Positions 1-12,276 of a stretch of DNA of 64,000 nt are shown in pieces. The stretch's first letter is position 1; every line of letters begins with the position of its first letter. The notes below the pieces were generated by a model. That model was not told the DNA's origin. It was given only the letters and a program-made list of their open reading frames with translations, and ran no database searches. Made by a program: the position numbers and the translations under genes. Location: positions 8,484,001-8,548,000 of the forward strand of contig JANCRA010000003.1 in the NCBI GenBank assembly GCA_024362935.1, given 5' to 3'. The DNA is from Setophaga petechia. Its lineage: Eukaryota > Chordata > Aves > Passeriformes > Parulidae.

Positions 1-2359
1 TAGGCAGTCTTATCAGCTTTTTCACTTAGAATGAAGTTTGCTTCCACTATTTGCTATCTTAAATATGTATGCATATTCATATGAATACATATATATGCAC
101 ATGTGTTTTGCACTAATTTCTTCTTTCTACACTGAAATGTCCAGAAAAAGCAAGAAGACAGAATACAAAAAAAAAAAAATGGTGACTTGAACTAGTACTA
201 AAATTTGACTGCAATTCTGCTTAGGTATGAGGTATAGGTTTTTTCTGGGAGGAAAAATTCCCCCAGATATATGACTCTAATTGAAACTACACAAAAAATA
301 TGTGTAATATTTGTACAACAGAGCCAGACACCTTCCTTATAGGGAGAACTATACACAAGAATGGACAGATGGGAAGAAGGCACCCTGCACCTATCTGTTT
401 ATCTGTCCATCTGCCTGTGTTGGCCTCCTTCAGTGCCCAGAGACCTCTCTTTGAAGGACTGAGTTTAAGCTGACCCTTTCCCCCCTCTCTCAGACCTGTT
501 CTCCCAGTACCACCAGTTTACTAAAGATCCTAATGCCTTCATCCCTTCCTTTTCCTTACTCTGAACCCTTGTCTGTCTCAAGGCCATCAGCTGTATTATG
601 CTCTAACATTTAATTAAGCTTAAAATACAATTGTATTTAGGTAATAAACAGTGAAGAAACAAAAGTGCTGAAAATAATTATGGATCAGACCAATGGAGAA
701 ACACGAGTTTTGGATTAGGCTCCTGTAATTATTTCCGACCTTGGACATCTGCAAAAGAAAAACAAGCAGTGATCAATTCTACTTGGTGTGGGTAAAGCAT
801 TTTGAACTTATTTTGAACAGATGTGTCATTATTACCTTAATTATTGTGCCTCGGTAGAGCACCTATTTCCAAATTGCTTTCAAGCTAATAGCCTTTGTTC
901 CAGTTAAGTTTATTAGCATTATAATTTCTGTGCCCTGGGAACTTTTTTGCTATTTTTAGAGGTCTTTTTCTTCCCCAGATTCAGACTGAAATCAATCACA
1001 GATGTTGTCCCAGTGTATACTCTTCAAATAGAATGTGCCTCACTATAAGTTGTTACCTTGACTTCAATGGGGCTGTGCTGAGTGCTTGCAGTACTGAAAA
1101 GCTTCAATTGTTTCAGGAGGATTATGTCTGTGCAGTTAGAATAAGAACAGAGGTAACCTCGTTGTGCTGCCCACAGATGATTGCAGAGCCAATGCACAAA
1201 ACTCATGTACAGGAGGCTGACACTAGCTTTAGCATGAGAGGATGCTCCAGAAATCACCTGAATCAGACTAGAGATGGAGTACTTTGACCTAGATTTGGAA
1301 TACCCCAAAAACAAGATTTCATGGCTCTGTTGGGTATTTAATTATAACAGAAATTCAAACCTTACCCTTAACATTGGTCCTGTGTCTTTTACTTGCCTAA
1401 CACAAAGTGGATAAGGTCTTTGTGAAAAATAGAAAATATTTTGCTCAAAAAGGAAAGGTAGCATTAAAAAAAAAAAAAAAAAGAGAGAGCTATTTATTTG
1501 ATTGTACAAAAAATAATTTCACAAAAATGCCATTACAGTGCCTCAATAGAAATCACTCTCAGCTTACACAATTGTAAATGAGCAGGTGATTTTGTGAAAA
1601 TAGCACAGAGGGAACGCAGAGACAAATACATCTCAACTTTGAATATGTGATGGCAATTGGGGACCAGGTAATCAACCATCACATGAGTTGTCTTTAAGGG
1701 GGTCTGCTACTAGTTTTTTTGATCTGATGCCTCTGGAAATAATTAGCAAGCCCTCATAAATTATGTTTATCATATATAAGTGCTGACAAACCCTGAAGTA
1801 TACAGTAAGTCTCTTAAAAAAAACAAACTATAATGAATGATGATCACCTACAATATGAATTATAGATTCTTTGCAAGTTAGCCTGATTCATGATTATGCA
1901 GTGCTTCAGGGTCTGCTGCTACATTTACATTTTTACCATGAGCCCTTTTCGTTTATATCATCTTGAAATATAGATTAAAACTCCACAGCCAAATGATTAA
2001 TTAGGTCTAAAAAAACCTTGTGTGCCTAATCATCACGTACTGAAAATGAATGCAAAGTTTGCCCCAGATGAATATCCAGCTCTGAGTTTCACTCAGACCC
2101 TAAGATTTTAGGACTCAAAAGTAGACTTCCTGGAATATCAGTTGTGTAATTTAATTTTCCTCAGTGAGAGAACAAATGCAATTGTACTTTGATATAAAGT
2201 CAATATCTTTCACAAATTCTTCAGATGTAAATTTTTATCTGAAAAAGCTGCTCCACCAAATTACAGATCGCTTACTGGAAAACTGAGTGAAGGACAGGAA
2301 ATTTAGATACAAGAATTAATCAATCTCTGTCCAAAAGTTTCACGTGGGAATTCAAAGAA
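1..2359. other. Unique AT-rich noncoding sequence
   Basis: I see no gene or recognisable repeat here. Small features are A-runs near 168-180 and 1466-1483, and a perfect 12-bp palindrome (ATTCATATGAAT) at 75-86 inside a TA-rich stretch. Open frames are under 100 codons, lack any family motif and overlap on both strands, as expected by chance. Confidence 0.7.
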
Positions 2360-2855
2360 ATCATAGTACAATAGAATGACTTGGGTTGGAAGGGACCTTA
2401 AAGATCCTCCAGTTCCAACACCCCAGCCATGGGCAGGGACACCTTTCACTAGACCAGGCTGCTCAAAGCCCCATCCAGCCTGGCCTGGAACACTTCCAGG
2501 GATGGGACACCCACAGCCTTTTTGGGCAACATGTACCAGTGCCTCACCACCCTCACAGTAAAGAATTTCTTCCTCATTTCTAATCTAAACCTACTCTTTT
2601 TCAGTTTGAAGTCATTCTCCCCTTGTCCTGTCCCTACATGCCCCTGCCAAAAGCTTCTGCATCTTTCTTGTGGGTGCTCTTCAGGTACTGGAAGGCTGCA
2701 ACTGAGTCACCCCAAACCCTTTCTTCCCCAAGCCAAAGATTTCCAGTTCTTTAGACTTTTCTGATAGGAGAAGTACTCCATCCCTCTAATCATCTTGGTG
2801 GCCTCCTTTGGCCTCACTCCCACAGGTCCATGTCCTTCCTGTGCTGTCCCATGTT
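2360..2855 (-). mobile_element. CR1 LINE, 5'-truncated 3' fragment
   Basis: Read on the minus strand, this is the 3' end of a CR1 (chicken repeat 1) non-LTR retrotransposon. The 3' terminus lies at the left edge, where the plus strand reads ATCATAGTACAATAGAATGA, followed by the CR1 3'-UTR block that includes the complement of GGGGCTTTGAGCAGCC. Further right, the minus-strand translation gives the ORF2 C-terminal segment EATKMIRGMEYFSYQKSL (about 2,760-2,820), close to the family sequence around ATKMIRGLEHLSYEERL. Similarity fades after about 2,850, so the left end of the element (its 5' side) is a truncation, as is usual for CR1. The copy carries frameshifts and substitutions and cannot encode an active enzyme. 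Family membership is secure but the subfamily is not assigned. Confidence 0.93.
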
Positions 2856-5800
2856 CAGTGTCTGGGCTGTGTGACTGCAAAAGCTGATAACAGCAGCCAT
2901 ACTGCCTAGCACAAGAACAAGGGGGTTTTAACTCTTCTGGAGAACTGAATAATGTGGCTGAATAATGAAGAAGTGATATGTGTTTTCCAACACCTTGTTT
3001 GTGCAGAGAAAATCTCTCTTCTGATAAATTATTCAAAACATAACTGCTAACCTATTTAAGTTTGAAAATATGTGCACTGTAATCAAGAATCATGTTTCTC
3101 AGCTGTCTGAACAGCTACACTTCAAATCTGGCATTCTCTAAAGTGCCTACACAGAACAGTACAGGAAGATAACTGTCCAGTGAACCATGCTGGTCAGAGT
3201 TCAGGGGCAGTGTGTCAGAGAACTCTAGAGGTTTCTTAAATATAGAAAAAACTATTTAAGTATAACTTGCAGAAAGTGTCTGCAAATACTTCCATTGCAT
3301 GCAAATCTTTTCATTGTAACTTTAAGTGTGACAGCTGCCCGATTCATGTCAAAGGGTTAATGAAATTTCTTCAATAATTTATCAAGGTTAAAGATTTTCT
3401 CTAAACAAACACTGCTTATGTGGAACTAATTAAATACTCACTCTGCTTTTCAACATGGAAGATTAAATAAGCTGTGACATTTTGCAATTTTAATTTATGG
3501 TGCATTTTCCACCATCTTCACGCTAGTTTCATTTTTCAGGAGACTCAAACATTAATATAAAAATCATGTGATCAGCAATTGTATGTAATGTACCCTTTCT
3601 CCTCTGTCATTAAAGAAGAAGCAACTGGAGTGCTCCAGTTTGGACCAGAAGCACAGTATTAATTATTAGTGTCAAAGCACAATAATATGCTTAATTAAGG
3701 CAATTCCTAAACCATCTTATTTATTATGTATATTAGAGATATGCAATCTAAAATTGACACACAACTCATTGGGATTTCCCCTTTTGGCCAGGAGTTCTTA
3801 GGCTTTGGTTTTGACACCCTGAGAGGAGGTTTAAACTGGATATCAGGAAGAGAGGGAATTCCAGCCAGAGTAAGGGTCATTTTAAGATTCTGGGATTGGA
3901 ATACTGCCTTGGAGTACTGTCCTTATGACATCCTGTGGTGGAATGTTTGTCCTTTACACTGAGAGTCTCAAAAGTGGGCACCACCTGTGTGCTTCTGTTC
4001 ATGGATATTTAGCATACATACCTATAGAAAGCTGAATAGTTCTCACTGCTTCTGGAATCTGGGAACTGTTCTTTCAGCATCTGGGAACTGTTCTTTCAGC
4101 ATACCAATGTTTTCATTTTCTGGAAATCCATGCTGTGGATGCACAAATAAACAGCAATTTTTGATTTCACACTCAGTAAAAATAAATAGTGCTTGTATGT
4201 GCTCTGAAACTATAAAAACAGTCATGACTTGAAAAAGAAAAAAATTAATTAATGAGAAATCAATTTTGGTGCTAAAATGTTTGAACACCATGCAATAAAT
4301 GAGTACAAGCTGATCTCTGAATGGGGCAAGCACAGCCCCTCCACTGTCCTGATCCATCTGTCCTGGAGCAGGGATAGGAGTGAGTGAACAGAAAAACCTG
4401 GCTATCAAAAAAATTCTGTTCCTGCACTGAACAGCAGAGAAATAATAGAAATATTGAGCAGCTGCTCCCAAACTGAGCACTGTCAATTCTGCTGGCTGCT
4501 TCCAGCCCACACCTCTGCCTCTGGAGTTCTGTGTAGGTGGAGAAGGTGCCAAAAGAAGGATACTCAAAGAAACTTTCATGCTGCAGTTCTTAACAAGAGC
4601 ATACACACATTTTCTACCTTCAGCAAAGTCATTTCAAGTTCATCTTTTCAGTTCACTCCCTGGCCTTTAAAAGCCAGGCTCCCAGATGCCATCAGCCAGG
4701 ACTGTGCTGACAGGGGCGTGACTCGCCAGAAGGTTTTGAACCTTTGCTTCCACTAGGGAGATGACAGTAATTTCAGCTAATGGAATAATGGATAGCAATC
4801 TTAGGTTGTCATTCTCAGTCTGAATCAGTGCTAGAGAGGAGCGGACACTTTACTGGCTTTTTCACAGATATTTGTGACAGCAGAGAAATGATGATTCCCA
4901 GTTCATTTCCATGCACTTGATTGAAGCACGCTCGCTTAGAAGACTCAATTTTCCCTGCTGATTCCCCTTTCTCCCCTCTCTTCTCAAATTATCTTTTTTT
5001 GCAGCCTTTTGGCTTAGCTATTTCATGGCCCTCGTTTCACACTCCTCAGGTCTCAGTCCTGATCTTTGCTCAGTAAACTGCAGTTCAAATCAGCCACAGA
5101 TTACATCTGAAATGCACTTTTAAAAAGTCCTAAAAGCAAGCCAAATTTGGATAGAATTTCAGAAGAAAAAGCATAAAGCAAACACCTATCTAATTTAATG
5201 TAATTTGCAGACAAGAAGTAATTCTTTTTTTTTTTACTCTACAGAGTACAAGCTTGGTATTTTTCTTAACCTTACAATTATTTCAGCCTATTTTTTTCTA
5301 AGCCACTTAAACTTTACAGAAGCATTTAAACATCATTTAGAACTATCAGTCCTAACAGCTGAATGGCAGCAAAGCTTGAGGCAAGTGAAAAAAGAGTTTT
5401 TACTACACAGAATGATTAGCACTGCTTCTTGAAATTTGCCACTGATTTCTGTGTTAACAGCAAATGCAAAAAACCAAGACAAAAATACTTATGTAGAAAG
5501 TTCTGGAGCTTCCTAAGTAAATATTTTTAAAATTTGCCAGGATCAATTTCTTTTCATCCATGAAGATCCAAGTCCTAGAATAGCCCTGGAAATAAAAGGG
5601 AATTTGGACAGTTTACAAAAAGAAATTAAAATTATGTTGATCAGGCCAATGGTACTTGTGCCATTTTTATCAAAAGTTAGTAATCATATGATGTGATACA
5701 GAAATTAAGTTATATAAAGATATTCTAAGTATTCTCTCCAAGTTTATACCTGTGAATTATAAGATTCAGAAAAATGCACTGCATGCCCTCCTCCTACCCC

Positions 5801-6986
5801 TACCTGTTTGTTTGATTTTGATTAAACTTATCTCATTTCTCTCTTGCTCTATTTTTTTTTCTCTTTTTTCTTCTTTTTCCCTTGTTATCACACAACCTCT
5901 TTCTAGGTCATACACTTTCCTGGACAGAAAGCATATGTCTTTGTGTTATACCTGTATAATTTTCAGCTGAGTGTGCTCATGTTCTACTGCAAATCTGCAC
6001 ATTAAGTTAACAAAGGTTATAATTAGATAAATAATAATAGAATGACATATTGCAGATCCCTCACTCACAGGGCTGAGCAATTACTCATATGAGCTGTGCC
6101 ATGAAATCCATCACCATGACTCCTGTGAAAAACTGAGCAGTGAGGACTTCAATCTGGTCCATTATAATTATGCAACGTAGCACATTTGTGTAAATTGTTC
6201 TCATTCTGAGGTCTCTTTAGAACAAATGTCTCTTTGAATATGCTCTGCTGCAATAATGGATCAACTGCCAAGCTGTGAAACCCCAGCAGGAGACAGTACA
6301 CCAGCCAATATGAGGGGATGTATACAGTATCTAATTAATTCTAATGTTTTTCTATGTTTAATCATCTAGGTCATCAGCATCCAAATATTTAAGTGTAAGC
6401 TTCAGCCTTTCCAAGGGATCTGCAAATACATGACAAATAGCAGTGACTGTTCTAATCTTCCCAAATTACAGATGATGTATCTACAAGTGACTTACATCCA
6501 TTTCCACACGGTGCTCCTGGGAGAGAGATTGGCATGCTGGATGGAATCACATAGGTGGGCTTAGGACATAAGCTGAACAACATCTTAGACTATAAAAATT
6601 GTCCACATAAAAATTGTCACTTAGTCATACAGAGAGATATGAACAAGATCTCTCTCCTACCCTATTTGAGCCTCTTCTGACTTTGGTACTTCTGTGTCCA
6701 TGGTAGGATCTCTTTCTCTCCTGCTCCAAGGCATGCCCGAACAGGCAGCCAACTATGGTCATGATCCTCAGCCATCGTTACTATGGTTTTTTCCTGATCA
6801 TAAATACTCTGCCTCAAATGTGCCTGACAGATCACTATCTTTAAAAATTTGAAAATGACAATAACATATTTTTAAAACAATTTATTTTCAAATGGAAAAT
6901 ATCAGAGCTAATTAATCCACTAAGATGAATAAACTAAAATACTGGGTACTGTTTTGGTCTCTGCTATTAAAAAAAAAAAAAAAAAA
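2856..6986. other. Unique AT-rich noncoding sequence
   Basis: No gene is recognised. The stretch contains a 22-bp tandem duplication (4057-4100), the longest open frame of the window (4043-4606, minus strand, no recognisable motif), a pyrimidine-rich tract at about 5838-5881 and an 18-A run at 6969-6986 that abuts the next CR1. A possible very degraded CR1-like scrap near 3819-3870 is too weak to call. Confidence 0.65.
4057..4100. repeat. 22-bp exact tandem duplication
   Basis: Two identical head-to-tail copies of a 22-bp unit, beginning ATCTGGGAAC and ending TTCTTTCAGC, occupy 4057-4078 and 4079-4100 with no mismatch. Identity of the copies points to a recent slippage or microduplication event. 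It lies in unique sequence. Confidence 0.95.
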
Positions 6987-7457
6987 GGATGTGGACAGGC
7001 TGGAGAGGGTCTAGAGAAGGTTCACAAAGATGATCAAAGGAAAGGACTGGGAAGCTGCCATAGGAGGAAAGGCTGAGAGAACCAGGTTTGTTCACCCTTG
7101 ATGAAAGAAGGCTTAAGGGAGACCTTTTCACCATGTTCCAGCATTTAAAGAGGGGCTAAAAACAAGATTGAAACTCGCTTTCTACCAGGAGTCACACGGA
7201 TGAGGCAAAGGTGCAATGGGTAAAACCTACTCCTGGGGAGGATTGTGACTGGACATAACAGGAAAATTTTTCACAATGACAAAATTCAGCCATTGGATTA
7301 ATCCCCAGGTAAGTGGTGGATTCTGCAGTGTTGGACATTCTGAGATTCAGCTGGACAGGATGCTGGGCCATCTTGTCCAGACCATGCTTTTGCCAAGAAA
7401 GGATGGACCAGATGATCTCTGTGGTCCCTTCCAATCTGCCAGTCTATCATTCTATGA
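6987..7457 (+). mobile_element. CR1 LINE 3' fragment (older subfamily)
   Basis: This is a plus-strand CR1 piece running from the ORF2 C-terminal coding region to the 3' end. Family landmarks appear in order: GGACAGGCTGGAGAGGGTC (about 6,993), AGGCTTAAGGGAGACC (about 7,110), AGGAAAATTTTTCACAATGA (about 7,260), ATTCAGCTGGACAGG (about 7,345), GGACCAGATGATCTC (about 7,405), and the terminal ATCATTCTATGA ending at 7457. This 3' UTR type, with CATCTTGTCCAGACCATGC, differs from that of the copies at 18.6 and 37.6 kb, so it is a separate subfamily. Many indels and stop codons show that it is old and inactive. An 18-A run sits directly 5' of it. That is not the CR1 tail, because CR1 ends in ATTCTATG-like repeats. 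Confidence 0.92.
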
Positions 7458-10290
7458 ATAAACTTGCATTTAAAAGTATGCTTTTTGTGTTAGAAACTAG
7501 TCATCAGTCATTTTACTTTATTTTATTTTTCATAGTTTATTGCTTGAAAATAAGTGTTTTGTCTGTCACAGGTTTTTTGGAAAGAAGCAGTGACTCAGAG
7601 TATGGAGGAATTTTTTTCAAGAGGAGTTAATCTGCTGGATGGCTTTTTGGGCTGGGATCCATCATTGCCCACACAGTGCAAGAGCATGTCTTTATTTTGG
7701 ACTTCCAATTTGTACTACAGCTAAGAGGTTTCTGAATGTGCTTTACACTTTCTCATAGTGGTAACTATTCTCACAGAAATTACACTGTTGTGCCACCAAT
7801 ACAGGGCAGATGCCCATGTGTGTTTGAACAAGAAATGTAAACTGATGATTTGGGAAATGAGAATAGAGGAGAAAAATCACAGTCCCCCAGACCCCAACCC
7901 TTACTAACAGGTATTTCACAAAATTCAAAAGGAAGGACAAGGAAAATTAAAGGAAAAATGACAAATTTGATAATTTAGGATTTCAAAATGACAAAAAGGA
8001 GAAACATATCCCAAAGTCCTTAATTCCAGCTCACAAGCTTGCTCCCAAAACATCTGACAGACAATGAAATTGATTTTACAGTGAGCTAATAGGGATTTGA
8101 TGTTGGCCTAGTACAAAAAAGGGGCAGTACCTGCTACTGCCTTTGGTTGGCTTGGAGTCATCTTGCAGCTGGGAGGAGAGTCAAACAGCTCTGTTTATGC
8201 CAGTGCCAGCTGAGTCCCTGTGACAATTTGTTGTTACATTGACATAACACAGTCATCAAATGTCTGGTGAGATTTGGAAAAGAGATGGAAGACTAAGTGA
8301 CACAGAGTAAAGATGCATTCTAACTGTGTCTTTACCTCCGGCAAAGGGGAAAACGCTCCATGATTCCCAATGAACTATCAGAATCAGGGAGACACAGCTC
8401 CAGGTTAGAAATTCATCAGATTGCCAAGTGCCTGGGAACACCTCTAGAGGAAAGAGCAATGAATAACTGTCTTATGTAATAAAATTAAATATAAGACAAG
8501 ATCAACTACATTTTCAACAGTAATTTATAAAATGGGTACCCTGGAAGACCAAAAAAGGCAACTCAGCAACCCAAATTGTCAAAAGGCAATCAAATATCAG
8601 AATATACACACACATTCATCTAGCAGACTGGTGATAATTTAAAACTTCCCTCTTTGCTGACTGTTAGACAACCCAGAGTTTTTTAAATGAACTCTTGTCT
8701 GATTAATTTCCCAAAGGTTTGTGAAGTGTTATCTCAATTGTCAAAATTTCTCTACATGCAGAAAAGCCCATGTAGACAAAGAATTTTCCCTACCTGGCCA
8801 GCTTTAGACTGGTGACAGGTTTTGAACCAACACTTGTTGTCTTTTAGCTAAAGATAAATCTTATCTTCCAAAGCACTTTCCTAAAGCAAAAGAATTTCAG
8901 AGAATGCATTGTCCAAATGACCACTTGAACTGGTGAGGGACTTGGATCAGGATTTACAGCCATGGAATCTAGTTCATGATCTTCATCTCCATTCAGATGT
9001 TGGTACAATATGCATTTAAGGAAGCAAAATTAGTTTATGCTCTGGAAATGGAGATGGAACCATTTCCCACCAATTGTGGATGGGCATTTAGAGCTGTGTG
9101 GAAAAAATTCCAGTTTCTTTATTTCTACTTTTTTTTAAGTCATCTACAATTTTTGTTGTTGTTGTTGAATAAAAGAGAAAGGACAACAGAGTATAGCAAT
9201 TTATTTTAAAAGCCATTTTTGAGAACATTGTGAATTTTATTTTAAAAGCCTTGTGGTTTGGTTTGAGGTTTTTTGTTACCAATATGTATATATTAAATGC
9301 TTCTTTTCTATTTAGGAAAAATGTTTACTTGTATTTTTAAATGTCTTGATCATTCCTCTGAATGATTACTTTGAATAATTCCTTTTTTCATATCAGATAT
9401 ATGAGGAGTGACTACACAACAAATCCCTTTGCCCTCCGAACAATAGCATAAAGAATTCTATTAGCTAGCATAAAAAAAAAGTTGGAAAAATGAACAATGC
9501 AGTTGGGTTTGCTGAAAAACAGGGTTGGATTATGTGACTGGAAATCTGTTTTAAACTCTTTATCAGCCAGAGCACATATTTGCAGGGTACACTGCACATG
9601 CACAGCAATTGCTCTCTGAACAGGTAATTAATGATCTGCAGCACAGAGGCCTGCAATGCAGAAGAAAAGGAGGCAGAGGTGACTGGTGCTCTATGGCAGT
9701 GACTGGCAGTGAAACAAAGAACTAAGATTTGGGGTGAAACATGTCCTGTTCTTGAGCTTTCTGAGCGGGCATACAGAAGGGAGTGAAAGGAGAACAAAAA
9801 CACAATCCCCTTTCCTATTCAGCTCTACATAAAAGATGGCAATCACACCAGCCGAGAACACTTGCAGCTGATTCAGCTCATTCATCAGCCCTTGTTTGGG
9901 CTTAGACCCAACTCTAACTGAAGTCAAGGGGAATATTTCCTTTGCCTTCTGTGCTGAAGTGGATTGAGTCTTTCAAAGCCCTCTGGGAAAGCAGAGAACT
10001 CTGCTTTAGCTGATGTGGAAAGTGCTTTTTGCTAAAGCAGCAGAAATGCTAAAGCAACTGCATGTCAGACATCTCAAAGTGGTCTGGCAGAACTGGTATT
10101 ACCTTCCCCCAGAATGCTGCACCTGGAAAGAAGCCACAGTAAAATGGGAAATGCTTACTTCACATGCAGCTCTGTGTATTAAACTTCATATAAAATGAAG
10201 CTGTCTTCTCCTGCTGTCTTCTCTACCTGCATGAGAACAGTGAGGCAGAGCTCTCTGGTGGCTCTCATGAGCAGAAACTGATGGGGTGCG
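7458..10290. other. Unique AT-rich noncoding sequence
   Basis: No gene or dispersed repeat is recognised. A short TTG-repeat stretch lies near 9155-9167 and a CA-rich bit near 8606-8613. Open frames are short and motif-free. Confidence 0.65.
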
Positions 10291-10421
10291 AGAAGAGAGA
10301 GAAGAGAAGAGAAGAGAAGAGAAGAGAAGAGAAGAGAAGAGAAGAGAAGAGAAGAGAAGAGAAGAGAAGAGAAGAGAAGAGAAGAGAAGAGAAGAGAAGA
10401 GAAGAGAAGAGAGAAGAGAAG
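10291..10421. repeat. (AAGAG)n pentanucleotide microsatellite
   Basis: The plus strand carries a pure-purine tract whose core, 10301-10410, is 22 perfect tandem copies of GAAGA. Imperfect AGAGA/GAGAAG units flank it at 10291-10300 and 10411-10421. The tract is open in all forward frames and in the reverse frames, which produces artificial low-complexity reading frames (RREEK- and LLFSS-type repeats). Those are not genes. A pure homopurine tract with mirror symmetry can in principle form triplex (H-DNA), and its length is expected to vary between individuals. Confidence 0.98.
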
Positions 10422-11897
10422 GAGATCCAAACAAAACCAGACTTTATTTGAGGCAATTATTTGCAAAGCTTCAATTCTTTGTATAAATCTAAGAAGAAGC
10501 AGATTCTATAGCACAATATTCCTTTCACACATGACTCGGAATAGTATTTGGTGTTTTTTTGGAGCACACCCAAAGTTCCTTGCTTTCACCACAAGACAAG
10601 TTTCACTCCTCAATTCAGCTTCTCTCTGGCTTTACATAGGCAATAATTTTTCTCAGTTGCCCTATTTGCTACAGAAATGTCTCAGGGGGTCTTTCCACAC
10701 CAACCCCAGCCCACGTGGCTACAACAAAAAAAAAAACCCAGGTGATATTCCCATAGGTTTAAAGATCTCTGACTTTTTTCCCAACAAAGTTAACAGCCTG
10801 TATTTGGAATTACTTCTTCTAGCTGGCAAAAGACCCTACTTTTTCTGAAACAAGGCTTCTATTTAATCCTCTCTTTGCAGCAATACCAAAGTACTCACAG
10901 GCCATTTGTGAACATTGTGTTCAAGGGCTTTTACATGCACCAGTGTATCTGCTAGGTGCAATCAGCATTCCAACACAGATCTGCAGAAAATACCCTTTCC
11001 ATTAACCTTTTAACTGTGACAGTCATTTGTGCAAATTGAAATCCATCATTTTCGATTGTGGTGGGAGTTTTTGTAACTGAGACAAAAGTCTTTTTACTCT
11101 GGCTCTACTTACACCTGACAATGTGTCCTTTTAATTCCCCTCTGGAAACCAGGTATATCTACAGCTACCTTGACCTTATTAATTCCTCTAATTTTCTATA
11201 GTTTACACCAATCTGGTGCTGCTATTTTTCTTAGCTTGCCCTTAGATGATCTCTAATCTCATATATGACTCAAGGAACTTTCCTCCATGGCACTTCCCTC
11301 CTCATTCCTGCCAGCAGGGGAGATGGCTTTGGAGGGGTGAGTTCCTCATGCTGTTAACTTTTGGCACCGTCACAGTGCAAACATCATTGTGGATAAGCTG
11401 GCAAGATTGTTTTTCTATTTTCTACCCCATTTCCAATGTGAAGAGGTCCAGGGAAGAGAGGCAGGTTTGTCTTACAAAATGTGTTTTCTCTAGGAAAAAA
11501 AATCATATGGTTTACATGATTCAATTCACATGACTCAATTTAGTAGCATAACTTTAGTGATTGGCAGGGAAGGCAACCTCAAAGGTGAGTTTGTCACTCC
11601 TGTCTTAGCTGGTCAAGGCAATAATGCTGCAGAATCTTAGTAATTGAATTAGAAATTATACAGAACTGACTGATCTTTGATAAGAACCAAAATAACATTG
11701 TTTGGAGTGAAAGTGGCCAATGAGAAGTACATTCTTTGCTTGACCTGAAATTGCAGTTATGGGTGTCCTGATGGAAGTCAAATACACTCAATATATCTGT
11801 GTAAGAGGCTGAAGAAATTGAGACTTGCAACTGCAGGTCAGTCCTGAAGTCCACGCAGATGGAGGGCTTGGGGAACTGTATGACATTCTTAGTGGCA
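10422..11897. other. Unique noncoding sequence
   Basis: No gene is recognised. An AATAAA on the minus strand just right of the microsatellite (about 10442-10447) stands alone, without other LTR landmarks. I could not assign the segment to any repeat. Confidence 0.6.
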
Positions 11898-11903
11898 CTA
11901 CTC
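11898..11903. repeat. Target-site duplication, left copy (CTACTC)
   Basis: CTACTC lies immediately before the TG terminus of the LTR at 11904 and is repeated exactly at 12271-12276 after the CA terminus. Confidence 0.85.
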
Positions 11904-12270
11904 TGTGGTGTTGTGAGGACCCCAGGATGAGGTGAGAGATGAGAATTTGACTCCATGTTCTCAGAAAGCTGATTTATTATTTTATGATCTTATATTATAT
12001 TAAAAGAATGCTATACTTAAACTATACTAAAGAAAGAGAAAGGAGACATCAGAAGGCTAGACAAGAATGATAATAAAAAACCATGACTGACCAGAGTCCT
12101 GACACAGCTGGACTGGGATAGGTCATTAAATTAAAAACAATTCACATGCTGGGTAAACAATTCTCCAAATCACATTCCAAAGCAGCAAAACAAGGAGAAG
12201 CTGAAGCTTCCCAGCTTCCCAGGAGAAGAAATCCTGGTGAAGGGATTTTTCATAAAATATCATGGTGACA
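11904..12270 (-). mobile_element. Solo LTR of an endogenous retrovirus (367 bp)
   Basis: A complete LTR stands alone, with no internal retroviral sequence on either side, so it is a solo LTR left by recombination between two LTRs. On the plus strand it starts TGTGGTGTTG and ends ATGGTGACA, and it is flanked by a perfect 6-bp duplication (CTACTC). The sense direction is minus: in that direction a TA-rich stretch (TAATATAATATAAG) precedes an AATAAA about 70 bp from the 3' terminus. The body resembles a family I associate with songbird genomes. A 6-bp duplication is typical of class II (ERVK-like) integrases. That class call is an inference. The element contains no CpG at all, suggesting long methylation decay. 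It encodes nothing. Confidence 0.85.
11973..11978 (-). terminator. LTR polyadenylation signal AATAAA
   Basis: The plus strand reads TTTATT, giving AATAAA in the sense direction of the solo LTR, about 70 bp from its 3' terminus. This is the usual position for an R/U5 boundary signal. Present function is unknown. Confidence 0.6.
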
Positions 12271-12276
12271 CTACTC
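12271..12276. repeat. Target-site duplication, right copy (CTACTC)
   Basis: This is an exact match to 11898-11903 and marks the right edge of the LTR insertion. Confidence 0.85.

Noticed and set aside
3819..3870. Possible CR1 scrap (GGAGGTTTAAACTGGATATC)
   Set aside because: It resembles a CR1 ORF2 stretch for only about 30 bp and has no neighbouring family sequence.
4043..4606. Longest open frame of the window (187 codons, minus)
   Set aside because: It has no recognisable domain, has mixed composition, crosses the 22-bp duplication in two different frames, and has no splice or promoter context. It looks like a chance frame.
10291..10421. Regular repeat as a possible CRISPR-like array
   Set aside because: It is a pure 5-bp tandem array with no spacers, in an animal genome.
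10179..10486. Four overlapping frames of LLFSS- or RREEK-type repeats
   Set aside because: These are translations of the GAAGA microsatellite in different frames, not genes.
10430..10560. Possible LTR end with minus-strand AATAAA next to the microsatellite
   Set aside because: No TG...CA termini, target duplication or second LTR landmark could be found.
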